Below the pieces are notes generated by a model. The model had not been told where the DNA came from and ran no database searches. It saw only the letters and a list, made by a program, of their open reading frames with translations. Below, one piece after another: positions 45,791 to 57,000 of a stretch of 64,000 bases of DNA (position 1 is its first letter; each line of letters opens with the position of its first letter). This DNA is from Armigeres subalbatus (Eukaryota > Arthropoda > Insecta > Diptera > Culicidae), in assembly GCF_024139115.2 (NCBI RefSeq), contig NC_085141.1, forward strand, positions 406,249,612 to 406,313,611, given 5' to 3'. Position numbers and translations under genes: made by a program.

Positions 45791-48556
45791 AATTTAACGA
45801 GTTTCTATAGAATCGATGAAAGATCTATATACAATGTAGATTTTTGGAAGAATTTCCCATGAAAGGGTTGAAATTTTTCTCGTGCGAATACAAAAACTAT
45901 CCAATAAATTCAGAAATTGCTAAAAAAAAATTATCACGCAAATTAAAAAAAAACGCAGTTCTTAAGAGGCTTTGGTAGAATTTCCTTTCGATGAAAACTA
46001 GGCCATTATTTTCAATAATATTTATTACAGCCTCAATTCAAATTTTCGAAATGATTACTATTTTAACTATAACTATTACTATTTTTCTTGTCAGTTAATT
46101 TTTAACATTGCTAGCATTGCTTGGGGTTGATCAATCCACTAAACCTTCCGTATCAAATATCTTTTTAATGACTTGACGTGTTAAATACTTACCATAGTTT
46201 ATTAATAATTCCAAGTCGCTTTATTAATAATAACAATTTCAATTGGCACCCATATACTTACATATATTTATTTACATGTATCTCCTTTCCCACTTTGTAA
46301 CACTCACAAGAAAGTTCAATCACGATATTGTTGCTAAGATTTGCTAATCAATATTTAAGGAAGCGAAATTGACTTTCACTCTGACTTTCGCTGTATCTGA
46401 ATCCAATTTATCCAATTACAATCAACCAAGTCGCTCGAATCGCCCGCCAACGCCATCGACGACAGGTTGACACAATCAGTGCAAATGAAACAAAGTGCAG
46501 AACCAGTGTGGCGAGGAAATCCACTTATCATGCAATCACGCCGAAGCACATCAGCCGGAAGCCAAGCACGAAATTGCTTACCACGGTCAAATATTGATTG
46601 TCAACAGTTCGAGCTGATTCGCCACCACCAGCGGCCGGCGCCAGAAACCATCGCATAAACTGCTTGTCTCTAGGTGTAGCTGGGAACATGCCATTCTTCG
46701 TCAAGTCGAACCAATATATCCTCTTATGACCCAGTGAGCTATCATCCAGATATTACCTGCGAACATGGAATGAAATCTGGACAGAGGGGCGGACGCCCAA
46801 CCGGCGCAAAACGAGATTGAATGGAGTTTCTTTCCCGATTGCATCCCACAAAGTGCATCAAACGTAGAAATCGAGCAAATCGTCGTAATACGATTGACCT
46901 ACAAAAGCGGTCATATTGTAGCGCATTCGTTAGAAATGATTTTGTTGGCTGCACAACCGGAAGTGGATCGATCTTGAGAGGCAACGAAAAATTGACGGAG
47001 GGAACCATAGTCGTCATATAGATCTTCTCCTCACTTTGATGTCTTCTGTTTACTATTTGATCTTTTTTCATATGATTGCTTCTACTGACATATTGGAAAT
47101 AGTCCTGATTCTTTTCATTTTTTTAGCGAGTAGAATCCATATCACGTCAATAAAATTGAATGGCATATTTAAACAGTGACATACAGAAGATTCGAGTTTA
47201 TTTAGCATGCCTTCCACATGTCTTTATTGTAATCTTTATCTTCAAAACGCCCAAAATCACTAATCTCAATTTCAATATTGCTCTTGCGTTCGATACCTGG
47301 AATCGTTCTCAAAGACAAGCTTTAACCCTTTGGTCTTATTTGCCTTACATGGTTCGAGCTGCCGTCTTCCGCACACACCGCACCCAAATCGTTCTAATAA
47401 AAGCTGACTTTTTGATGGATAATACCAGTGCGTGATATATGAAAAATGTGATTCGATCTAAATAAGCTTCCGCCAAACCACCCACCCGATTCGTGTACGT
47501 GCGTGCGTGCGTGAGTGCGTGATGTGAGTGCTTTCATGTATTGAGGTACGGCTTATTGTTTACGTCTGTGGGGGCTGTTGACTCCTAGGAACACGATACT
47601 TAAAACGAACGTAGAAAGTTTCTATCTGTTTATTTTACTTGTGGATCAATATTTTCCTTCAGTGTATATTTATCTTTTTTTTTCGCGAGCTCGGCAAAAT
47701 CGGAAATATTTCTAATTTAAAGAATGCATTACCCGTTCATTAACAAATACAGGCTCGTTCTGGCTATGTGCCACAAGCGATGTTTAGAACAGCACGCATG
47801 TTAACAAACTTCTAGGCTTTGAACGGATCGTCAAAATAGTGCAAGGGTAATAAATGGATAATAAATACTTTGGTACAGATCAATAATTACAGGAAAAACT
47901 CAACGTCCGAGAGAAACTCAGAAACTGCAAGAAATGCGCTATAATTACATCTGAACACATGGACATAGGTTTGTAATTTACCGAACAACGAGAAATTTTC
48001 AGAACTACTTCAAACAATACATATGTTTAGACTTTGGCGAAATATAAATTTAATTTGGCCGAAATTATCACAAGTATATAAAATTTCAATCAGAGTTTTC
48101 ACAATTTAGAATTTCCAAAGATCCTATTTCGACAAACAGCATCCACTAAACCCATGATTTTTCGATTTTGATATCCGTTTTCCATTCTTTATCTTTGATC
48201 AATATCAAATCCTCTTCAATGTCGCCTTGTTCGTATATTATGTACCTACCGTCTCAACCATAGCTGATATCGTGCATCAAGTATAAAAAAAAACAATCAA
48301 TGTTCCGAGCACACCTGTCGTCTGTCATTGATTAAGGTTACGAAGAACGAGTCAATTCCTGACAAACTTAACACGTCAGTTTGGTTCGGTCCGCGAGTGT
48401 TAATTTGGGAAATGTTTGGAAGGAATTATAGTGACATTCAAGACAAAAAGGAATAAATAGAAAATACGAAAGACGATAGGGTTCTCAACGTATTCAATTT
48501 TTTGATCACCTATGTTAAAAAAATAACCCGTATTAGTCTTCTTAAAATAAGTTGTA
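45791..48556. other. No recognised gene
   Basis: AT-rich. Short frames at 46467-46658 (plus) and 46742-47071 (minus) lie in a somewhat GC-richer part but show no known domain. A GTGC/GTGA microsatellite is at about 47497-47530. Confidence 0.45.
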
Positions 48557-50035
48557 TGAATAACACGTCGAAGGGAGACCCGACGGCGATAAAGAAGCGT
48601 TCTATGCTCAGCTGGAGCAGACATACGATGGATGCCCACTGCGGGATGTCAAAATCGTCATCGGTGACATGAACGCTCAGATAGGGAGGGAGGAAATGTA
48701 TAGACCGGTCATCGGACCGGATAGTCTGCATACCGTATCGAACGACAACGGCCAACGATGCATGAACTTTGCAGCCTCCCGCGGAATGGTGGTCCGAAGC
48801 ACACGGAAATCACCTAATCAAGAAACGGAAAACCAAATCGACCACGTTCTAATCGATGGTAAATTCTTCCCCGACATCACGAACGTCCACACTTACCGCA
48901 GTGCGAATATTGAATCTGACCACTACCTCGTTGCAGTATGTCTGCGCTAAGAACTCTCGACGGTGTACAACACGCGCCGGAGTCATCCACCGCGGCCAAA
49001 CATTGGGCGGCTAAAAGACGGTAGACTAGCCCATGACTACGCGCAGGAGGTGGAAGTGGCACTCCCAACGGAAGAGCAGCTAGGCGCAGCGTCTCTTGAA
49101 GATGGCTGGAGAGATATTCGATCCGTCATTGGTAGCACCGCAACCGCTGCACTAGGCACGGTGCCCCCGAATCAGAAAAACGACTGATAGGGACACGGCA
49201 GGTATTTCCGTTCATCGTCATAGGGGCCAAAACTATCGAAAGGAACGTCCTTTTGTTAGAATTCCACTATAGCAGAACGTATCTCCTGGGCTTACGATTT
49301 GACACGGATGAGTTTGTCAAAAAAGTTTCTCTTTTAGTGGTTTTCAAGACTATGACGAAAAGACGAAAATAGCTGCTTTAACCCTATGACGGCGACTGCG
49401 AACAGTTAGTTAAAGAGAAGAATGCAGCATGGGCGAGATTGCTGCAACACCGAACGAGGCCGAACGAGGCACGATACAAACGGGAGCTCGCGGAACAGAC
49501 GAAACTCGATTTTTCGAAGGAAAAAGCGCCAGGAAGATCGAGACCGTGAAGAGACGGAGCAACTGTACCGCGCTAATAACGCACGATAGTTCTATGAGAA
49601 GTTAAACCGTTCACGTAAGGACCTCGTGCTCCAGCCCTATATGTGTAAGGACAGAACCGGGAACCTTCTTACAAACGAGTATGAGGTGATCCAAAGGTGG
49701 CGGCAGCACTATGAAGAACACCTGAATGGCGATGTGGCAGACAACGGTGGTGGTAGGGTAATGAACACAGGAGCACGCACGCACAATGGAAGGTGTCGTG
49801 TGTCCCATCTACAAAAAAGGCGATAAGCTGGATTGTAGCAACTACCGCACAATCACATTGCTGAACCCCGCCTACAAGATACTCTCGAAAATTTTATGCC
49901 GCCGACTAACACCAATTGCAAGAGAGTTTGTGGGGCAGTACCAGGCAAAATTTATAGGTGATCGCCGTACGTCAGGTATTGCAGAAATGCCGCGAATACA
50001 ACGTGCCCACACATCATCTATTCATCGACTTCAAA
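48557..50035 (+). pseudogene. RTE-beta copy 2: endonuclease end, linker and RT start
   Basis: Reads GRPDGDKEAFYAQLEQTYD-type sequence across a frame boundary, then VKIVIGDMNAQIGREEMYRP, NFAASRGMVVRST, QIDHVLIDGKFFPDI and SANIESDHYLVAVCLR. A stop follows near 48950, with continuation in other frames to the MITE at 49187. After the MITE come EVIQRWRQHYEEHLNGDVAD, then EGVVCPIYKKGDKLDCSNYR and ILCRRLTPIAREFVGQYQAK. The usual AGF of the RT has become AKF. Confidence 0.8.
49187..49387. mobile_element. About 200-bp MITE in RTE-beta copy 2
   Basis: Ends ATAGGG and CCCTAT. About 37 bp at each end match in inverted orientation, both running inward to CGTCATAG. Copy 1 (near 35875) is uninterrupted at this position. 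Confidence 0.7.
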
Positions 50036-50995
50036 TTTTGACTTTTGTGTCCCCCGGTGCTTAAACGATTGCATTTGCCATTTTCAAAATCGTCCTAATT
50101 TTTTAGCTAATTTGTATGTAATTAGAGTGAGCACGCGCAGTTTGAAGTTTGTATGAAAATTACTATGAAAACAGTAACTTATATACAAAACCGTTCCCCA
50201 AGGCTTCCCATCAAGCACTAAAAACATACGAATTCATCGGAAGCATAGAAAATTCAACAAGGAAGCAAGTCGTCTTTGTTGTGAAACGATTTGATGCTCG
50301 TAAGAAAGGTTATTAGGAAAATACTGAATCGTGGGAAATTCGATTTAACACGTAAAAGAATAACATCAATATCAATAATGAGCATTTTTGTTTTCTTCAC
50401 AACTTGGCTTTCAAAAGACAAATCGCTTCGTAACAACAACTACCTTCCAGCTTTGGAAGTATTCTGTGTAGTCAATGTGTTGATTATATATGAATAGTTC
50501 ATGGGCCACCTCACGGAACGGTATTTCACATAAGGGTCGATTTTCACAGTAATTTTCATGCAAACTTTAAATAACGTATTGTGCACACATAATTACGTCC
50601 AAATTTGTTAAAAATTTAAGAGGATTATTAAAATGGCAATTGCAATCGTTAAGAAAATTATTTTGAGCTTTTTAGTGGAATGTCTTCGCTTGTCATAAGA
50701 CGAGTTTGTACAATCCCATTTAATTCCACCACTTAATTGTACCTTGAAAGATACGTATTTCGACCTCAATAGTAAGGTCGTCCTCAGTGTCTCGTACTTG
50801 ACTTGACTTGACTCGAAGTCGAGTCAAGTACGATACACTGAGGACGACCTTACTGTTGAGGTAGAAATACGTATCTGTCAAGGTACAATTTAGTGGTGGA
50901 ATTAAATGGGATTGTACAAACTCGTCTTATGACAAGTGAATTGCAATCGTTTAAGAATCGGGAGACAAAAAAGTCAAAATTTGAATCACTCTAAC
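50036..50995. mobile_element. 960-bp palindromic element flanked by 31-bp direct repeats
   Basis: The RTE stretch beginning GCCCACACATCATCTATT and ending GACTTCAAA occurs at 50005-50035 and 50996-51026, with one mismatch. The insert has inverted ends: CAAATTTTGACTTTTGTG on the left and the matching CAAATTTTGACTTTTTTG on the right strand, then CTTAAACGATTGCA on both. No coding is seen. Confidence 0.7.
50688..50937. repeat. 250-bp near-perfect palindrome
   Basis: Arms of about 120 bp run from CTTGTCATAAGACGAG to CTCGTCTTATGACAAG. The centre near 50808-50826 is GACTCGAAGTCGAGTC-like. Each arm has TACGTATCT or AGATACGTA and AAGGTCGTCCTCAGTGT. Single-arm relatives occur at three other places in the window. 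Confidence 0.85.
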
Positions 50996-51118
50996 GCCCA
51001 CACATCATCTATTTATCGACTTCAAAGCCGTATATGATACGGCACCAGCTATGGCAGCTATGTAATACACGAAAACGGATTTCCGGATAAACTGATACGG
51101 TGATGAATCTGGTGATAA

Positions 51119-54053
51119 TTCATTCATTTATTTTGTTAACATCTAAACAGATAACACTGAATCAACAATTTGACGCCACAATGCACGGTTCGAGGCCGCA
51201 TCTCTCCATCCTCGGATACGCCCCACGCTCCCCAAGTCGTTCTGCACCTGGTCTGCCCATCTCGCTCGCTGCGCTCCACGCCGTCTCGTACCTGCCGGAT
51301 CGGTAGCGAACACCATCTTTGCAGGGTTGCTGTCCGGCATTCTTGCAACATGTCCTGCCCATCGTACCCTTCCGGCTTTAGCTACCTTCTGGATACTAGG
51401 TTCGCCGTAGAGTTGGGCGAGCTCATGGTTCATTCTTCGCCGCCACACACCGTCTTCTTGCACACCGCCAAAGATGGTCCTAAGCACCCGTCTCTCGAAT
51501 ACTCCGAGTGCTTGCAAGTCCTCCTCGAGCATTGTCCATGTTTCATGTCCGTAGAGGACTACCGGTCTTATTAACGTCTTGTACATGACACATTTGGTGC
51601 GGTGGCGAATCTTTTTCGACCGCAGTTTCTTCTGGAGCCCGTAGTAGGCCCGACTTCCACAGATGATGCGCCTTCGTATTTCACGACTAACGTTGTTGTC
51701 AGCCGTTAGCAAGGATCCGAGGTAGACGAATTCCTCGACCACCTCGAAGGTATCCCCGTCTATCGTAACACTGCTTCCCAGGCGGGCCCTGTCGCGCTCG
51801 GTTCCGCCCACAAGCATGTACTTTGTCTTTGACGCATTCACCACCAGTCCAACTTTTGTTGCTTCACGTTTCAGGCGGGTGTACAGTTCTGCCACCTTTG
51901 CAAATGTTCGGCCGACAATGTCCATGTCATCCGCGAAGCAAATAAATTGACTGGATCTGTTGAAAATCGTACCCGGCTGTTACACCCGGCTCTCCGCATG
52001 ACACCTTCTAGCGCAATGTTGAACAACAGGCACGAAAGTCCATCACCTTGTCTTAGTCCCCGGCGCGATTCGAACGAACTGGAGTGTTCGCCCGAAATCT
52101 TCACACAGTTTTGCACACCATCCACCGTTGCTTTGATCAGTCTGGTAAGCTTCCCAGGAAGCTGTTCTCGTCCATAATTTTCCATAGCTCTACGCGGTCT
52201 ATACTGTCGTATGCCGCCTTGAAATCAACGAACAGATGGTGCGTTGGGACCTGGTATTCACGGCATTTTTGAAGGATTTGCCGTACAGTAAAGATCTGGT
52301 CCGTTGTCGAGCGGCCGTCAACGAAGCCGGCTTGATAACTTCCCACGAACTCGTTCACTAATGGTGACAGACGGCGGAAGATGATCTGGGATATCACTTT
52401 GTAGGCGGCATTAAGGATGGTGATCGCACGAAAGTTCTCACACTCCAGTTTGTCGCCTTTCTTGTAGATGGGGCATATAACCCCTTCCTTCCACTCCTCC
52501 GGTAGCTGTTCGGTTTCCCAGATTCTGACTATCAGTTTGTGCAGGCAAGTGGCCAGCTTTTCCGGGCCCATCTTGATGAGCTCAGCTCCGATACCATCCT
52601 TACCAGCTGCTTTATTGGTCTTTAGCTGTTGAATGGCATCTTTAACTTCCCTCAAGGTGGGGCTGGTTGGCTTCCATCGTCCGCTGAACTGACGTAGTCA
52701 TCTCCTCCGCTGCCTTGACTTTCACTGCCTGTACTCTCAGCGCCATTCAGATGTTCCTCGTAGTGCTGCTTCCACCTTTCGATCACCACACGTTCGTCCG
52801 TCAAGATGCTCCCATCCTTATCCCGGCACATTTCGGCTCGCGGCACGAAGCCTTTGCGGGATGCGTTGAGCTTCTGGTAGAACTTGCGTGTTTCTTGAGA
52901 ACGGCACAGCTGTTCCATCTCCTCGCACTCCGCTTCTTCCAGGCGGCGTTTCTTCTCCTGAAAAAGGCGGGTCTGCTGTCTCCGCTTCCGTCTATAACGT
53001 TCCACGTTCTGCCGGGTACCTTGCTGCAGCGCGACCGCCCGCGCTGCGTCCTTCTCCTCCAGAATCTGTCTGCACTCTTCGTCGAACCAATCGTTCCGTC
53101 GACTTCGACCCATATACCCGACGTTGTTATCCGCTGCGTCGTTAATGGCTGCTTTAACTGTACTCCAGCAGTCCTCAAGAGGGGCCCCATCGAGCTCACC
53201 CTCTTCCGGCAACGCTGCCTCGAGATGCTGCGTGTATGCAGTGGCGACATCAGGTTGCTTCAGTCGCTCTAGGTCGTACCGCGGCGGTCGTCGGTACCGA
53301 ACATTGTTGATGACGGATAGTTTTGGGCGCAGTTTAACCATCACCAGATAGTGGTCAGAGTCGATGTTAGCGCCACGATATGTCCTGACGTCGATAATGT
53401 CGGAGAAGTGCCGTCCATCAATCAGAACGTGGTCGATTTGTGATTCTGTCTGCAGTGGTGATCTCCAGGTGTACCGATACGGGAGGCTGTGTTGGAAGTA
53501 GGTGCTACGAATGCCCATATTCTTGGAGGCGGCGAAATCAATTAGTCGTAGGCCGTTTTCGTTCGTCAGCCGGTGAGCGCTGAACTTTCCAATAGTCGGT
53601 CTAAACTCCTCCTCTTGGCCAACCTGAGCGTTCAAATCTCCTATGATGATTTTGACGTCGTGGCTTGGGCAGCTGTCGTACTCACGTTCCAGCTGCGCGT
53701 AGAATGCGTCCTTATCATCATCAGTGCTTCCGGAGTGTGGGCTATGGACGTTGATTATGCTGAAGTTGAAGAACCGGCCTTTGATCCTCAACCTGCACAT
53801 TCTTTCATTGATCGGCCACCACCCGATCACGCGCCTTTGCATATCGCCCATCACTATGAAAGCTGTTCCCAGCTCGTGTGTGTTGCCGCAGCTCTGGTAG
53901 ATGGTATGATTACCTCTAAACGTTCGCACCATTGATCCCTTCCAACAAACCTCCTGCAGCGCTACGATGCCGAATCCACGGTCCTTGAGCACATCGGCGA
54001 GTATGCGTGCGCTCCCGATGAAGTTGAGAGATTTGCAGTTCCACGAACCGAGT
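51119..54053 (-). mobile_element. Near-complete RTE (RTE-alpha copy 2) with exact 11-bp duplication
   Basis: Minus-strand RTE inserted into a plus-strand RTE. TCTGGTGATAA lies at 51108-51118 and 54054-54064. Removing the element restores the order seen in RTE-beta copy 1. The 3' tail is an A/T/G-rich run (AAATGAATGAA on the minus strand). It is 5'-truncated at the very start of the endonuclease, so the leader and start codon are absent. The three breaks in coding are each one base in a short run. Confidence 0.9.
51143..54053 (-). pseudogene. RTE polyprotein (endonuclease and RT), three single-base frameshifts
   Basis: The endonuclease (54053-53300) has GSWNCKSLNF, IVALQEVCWKGS, VKIIIGDLNAQVGQ, QIDHVLIDGRHF and RGANIDSDHYLVMVKL. 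A basic, Glu/Arg-rich linker follows (53050-52750). RT: LKTNKAAGKDGIGAELIK, NFRAITILNAAYKVISQII, SYQAGFVDGRSTTDQ, LFVDFKAAYDSI, GLRQGDGLSCLLFNIALEG, then FADDMDIVGRT spanning a shift, and the C-terminal LYGHETWTMLEEDLQALGVF. It ends at the TAG at 51143. Shifts lie at 52659-52662 (G4 versus G5 in copy 1), about 52157 and 51972-51974 (C3 versus C4). The apparent start codon near 54088 lies in the host RTE, not in this element. Confidence 0.9.
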
Positions 54054-54064
54054 TCTGGTGATAA

Positions 54065-54925
54065 GCGTAGCTCGATTTTCACTGACATTCTGGAGTCCCT
54101 TCGAAACGCACAGAGGGTTACGGCAACGTAATGGTCTTTCGTGTCTGCTATTAAACATCGCTTTGGAGGGAGTAATACGAAGGGCAGGGATTGACACGAG
54201 TGGTACGATTTTCAAGAAGTCCGTCCAGTTATTTGGTTTTACCGACGACATTGATATTATGGCACGTAGCTTTGAGAGGATGGAGGAAGCCTACATCAGA
54301 CTGAAAAGCGAAACGGATTGGACTAGTCATCAACACGTCGAAGACGAAGTACATGATTGGAAGATGCTCAAGAGAGCAACGTAAGCCACCCACTGACTGC
54401 CGAAAATGATACCAGCAGAGAAATTCGGAGACGCATAGTGGCTGGAAATCGTACATACTTTGGACTCAACAAGACGCTACAAAACGCTCATTAGATCAGT
54501 AGTTCTCTACGGACACGAGACCTGGACGATGCTCGTGGAGGACCAACGCGCACTTGGAGATTTCGAAAGGAAAGTGCTGCGTACCATCTATGGTGGGGTT
54601 CAGATGGAGGACGGTACGTGGAGGAGGCGAATGAACCACGAGTTGCATCAGCTGCTGGGAGAACCATCCATTGTTCACACCGCGAAAATAGGAAGACTGC
54701 GGTGGGCCGGGCACGTAGCCAGAATGTCGGACAGTAACCCGGTGAAAATGATTCTCGACAACGTTCCGACGAGCACAAGAAGGCGAGGTGCGCAGCGGGC
54801 AAGGTGGATCGATCGGAAGATGACTTGCGAACCCTCCGTAGACTGCGTGGTTGGCGACGTGTAGCCATGGACCGAGCCGAATGGAGAAGACTCTTTTATA
54901 CCACACAAGCCACTTCGGCCGTTGA
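54065..54925 (+). pseudogene. RTE-beta copy 2: RT core and C-terminus
   Basis: Continues the host RTE after the nested insertion. It reads GLRQ-NGLSCLLLNIALEGVIRRAG with damage around 54120, then FTDDIDIMARSFERMEEAYI; the catalytic FADD box has changed to FTDD, so the RT would be dead. A deletion near 54380 removes the EEFVHLGSL region. LYGHETWTMLVEDQRALGDF and RWAGHVARMSDSNPVKM follow. The end lacks the last codons because of a frameshift near 54815. Confidence 0.85.
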
Positions 54926-55335
54926 AAAAATAATATTATAATAATGATTTTGGCATTTTTTTCGAAACATCCATCTTTGATTTAGCAAGTGGACGAGATC
55001 TTGTAGAGCAGAATGCATAGGCAATGACCACACGACGACGCTTTTAAAACCATTCGTCCAACTTTGATTGAACCAGAGAGGGCATTCTCAGCAGCTGGGA
55101 ACATTGTCAACAAAACCCGATGTGGATTGGGTGCTGAATTGCTCAGTATGTTATGTCAACTTAAATTTCACTTTGCCCAGCTCAACAAGCAATGGTTTTA
55201 ACAGCTCAAAAGCTCAAACCAAAAGTTTTTTTTTATTTATGAAATACCGGTTTTTTTACCGGTATTACCGGTATTGAAACCACCAAATACCGAATACCGG
55301 TATTTGTCAAAAAATGGCCAATACCGACCACTCTA
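54926..55335 (+). mobile_element. 3' end of a hAT transposon
   Basis: Contains a transposase C-terminal fragment, then subterminal ACCGGTATT repeats in both orientations (55246-55310), then a terminus whose reverse complement is TAGAGTGGTCGGTATTGG, ending at 55335. The 5' part of the element is missing. Confidence 0.7.
55028..55201 (+). pseudogene. hAT transposase C-terminal dimerisation fragment
   Basis: In the frame from 55028 to the TAA at 55199-55201, about 57 residues read with RPTLIEPERAFSAAGNIV followed by LLSMLCQLKFHFAQL. The pattern E-R-x-F-S-x-A-G and the Leu-rich helix are hallmarks of the hAT dimerisation region. The frame is closed upstream by TGA at 55025, so the DDE catalytic part is not present. 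Followed by the element's terminal repeats, it is best read as the tail of a truncated copy. Confidence 0.8.
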
Positions 55336-55412
55336 CGTGCAAACGTGGACAGAGCTGAATGGAGAAGACTTTTGTGTACTGCACAGGCCACCTTAGTCTG
55401 GTAATAAATAAA
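55336..55412 (+). mobile_element. RTE-beta 3' end fragment
   Basis: GAGCTGAATGGAGAAGACTT, GCACAGGCCACC and the AATAAATAAAT tail match the ends of RTE-beta copies 1 and 3. It repeats, in diverged form, the 3' end already present at 54870-54925. Confidence 0.7.
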
Positions 55413-56026
55413 TATTTTTTTACTTTTCTCGACATTTTGAAGGATAACTTGAAAGCAAGCGCTATTAAATTTAATTAAATTAATTTAATTTAATATTTAA
55501 TTTGCCCAAAGCAAACGGTCTAAAATAATCCTCCAATCTCGTCAAAGCGTGTACAATATTAAATCTACGTTCCCGCATCCTCTTCAATCTCCAGACCACA
55601 ACCCTCATTGAAAATCTGCCGTATTCTTGAACGCAAAGTTCTTGATCGCAAATAGATCCTAAACCAATTGGAGACAGTTCTTTTGGAAAAGCGACAGAAT
55701 ATCTCTTCTCGAAAACAATCCAGAAAATGACCAATTCTATTAAAAGGCATCTTCAGAGCTTAATTGTAGCACAATAAATGTATGCCCAGGGAAGTCGAGA
55801 AAATATCCAACCAGAAAATTTTCTATACCGGAATATGGAAAATAGTAAAAAAAAAAAGTAGTTGGGTCGCCCACACTATATGTAGGATATTGAAACCCAG
55901 CAGGACATAGGATATAACCACTACCTTAAAGTTTTTACGCTCCCTCCTTGCATGCTCCCTATTTAGGGGGCGTAACCCTTTTAAACGCTCATACAGGGGA
56001 TAGACAAAAAGGTTACCTGTCTATAC
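55413..56026. other. Spacer with a SINE scrap
   Basis: AT-rich. 55779-55835 matches part of the Feilai-like SINE body (TGCCCAGGGAAGTCGAGA) in minus orientation. No gene is seen. Confidence 0.5.
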
Positions 56027-56640
56027 CTATGATGGTCGCACAATCCGTGTTGTCCTGAGCAAAACCGAATGTAATGTCTTACTCCAGGTCACTCGTTCTT
56101 GGGCCACCAGTCGCCAGTCTCCCTGCACGCCAGCCGCACGAACACACAGCCAGCGAGTGCGGGGTCTATCTTGCAGACGACGTCCTCTTCCAGGTTCTCT
56201 GCTAAACATGACATTTGCTGGTCTCTCTTCCGGTGTGCGTACTACATCTCCATCTCCATTATCAGCCTGACGATGTCTGCATTTTTGTACACTTGGGGCA
56301 ACTCGTGATTCATGCGTTTGCGCCATTCACCGTTTTCCACCACGCCGCCAAGTATCGAGCGCAAACACTCCGAGGATTCGATATTCTGCATGTTTTAACG
56401 CCCGTGCTTCATGGCCGTACAGAGCCACTGGATGAATCAACGATGTGTATAGAGCTAGTATTATCCGTGTCTGTATGCTGCGGGACTGGCTACGCAAACC
56501 GTAGAAAGTCTTACCCAAGTCAGACCCAACACGTCTTTTCACCTCGCGGCTAACGTCATCATCACATGTAACGAGTGTTCCAAGATATATGAATTCGTCG
56601 ACAGCCTCAAATCGCATCCCATCCATTTACACCTCGGGAC
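56027..56640 (-). pseudogene. RTE-like C-terminal region (third subfamily)
   Basis: Two frames read through the end of an RTE-type RT polyprotein: VDEFIYLGTLVTCDDDVSRE, TSLIHPVALYGHEA and YRILGVF (56626-56327), then VVRTPEERPANVMFSREPGR and RPRTRWLC (56326-56027). It is clearly diverged from alpha and beta. The minus-strand fragment at 60130-60510 may be the earlier part of the same copy. Confidence 0.75.
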
Positions 56641-56924
56641 CACGGAAGGTTAAATATCTTCAACCTATACGGGAATCAGACAAAATCAGACACTAACAAC
56701 TTTGACAGTCAGTTTAGTACCGACTACAGGTGATTATTTACCCAAGCAACACCTCTTGTTCCTCAGTGAGTAACAACAACTGTGGTGTGACTTACTAAAG
56801 GTCTGACTTATGCACAACGCGTCGTATTTGGAACTCCTTTGTGACACAAAAAGCGCAAGAGGTGGAGCCTATTTGCAACATCTTGCGGCTATAATGAAAA
56901 TAAAAACACAAAAACCAACCGGGA
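56641..56924. other. No recognised feature
   Basis: Part of a moderately repetitive stretch that includes an ACCCAAGCAACACC word near 56740. No coding. Confidence 0.35.
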
Positions 56925-57000
56925 ATCGAACCATGGATCTTGAGATTTGCCACCTTCTACTATAACCATCACACCAACAATTCTATTTGGAGATTCTGCT
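56925..57000 (-). mobile_element. tRNA-derived SINE head or tRNA pseudogene
   Basis: On the minus strand GTGTGATGGTTATAGTAGAA (A-box region) is followed by ATGGTTCGATTCCCGG (B box) at tRNA spacing. The T-rich stretch beyond fits a SINE body. Confidence 0.5.

Larger units (their letters stand above)
48557..54925 (+). mobile_element. RTE-beta copy 2, split by three insertions
   Basis: Plus-strand RTE, 5'-truncated within the endonuclease. The host pieces are 48557-49186, 49388-50035, 50996-51118 and 54065-54925. They are in the right order when compared with copy 1 at 34.6-38.5 kb. Intruders: a MITE (49187-49387), a palindromic element (50036-50995) and RTE-alpha copy 2 (51119-54053). A stretch equivalent to about 36255-36460 of copy 1 is missing near 49780, and the RT region is shortened at 49970. 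Confidence 0.85.

Noticed and set aside
43640..45862. Very long open frames on both strands (702 codons minus, 539 plus, others of 376 and 170)
   Set aside because: They lie wholly in the tandem array, whose monomer lacks stop triplets on both strands; the repetitive Phe/Pro/Arg/Asn/Ser peptide is the translated satellite, not a gene.
46467..47071. Host gene candidates of 63 and 109 codons
   Set aside because: No domain, no splice-consistent neighbours, and the two lie on opposite strands in unremarkable sequence.
52715..53272. 185-codon plus-strand frame, and similar frames opposite RTE coding (7078-7632, 35612-36054, 53573-53935)
   Set aside because: Antisense shadows of RTE coding on the other strand.
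54652..54906. Minus-strand frames near the RTE-beta C-terminus as independent genes
   Set aside because: Antisense shadow of the plus-strand RTE C-terminal coding.
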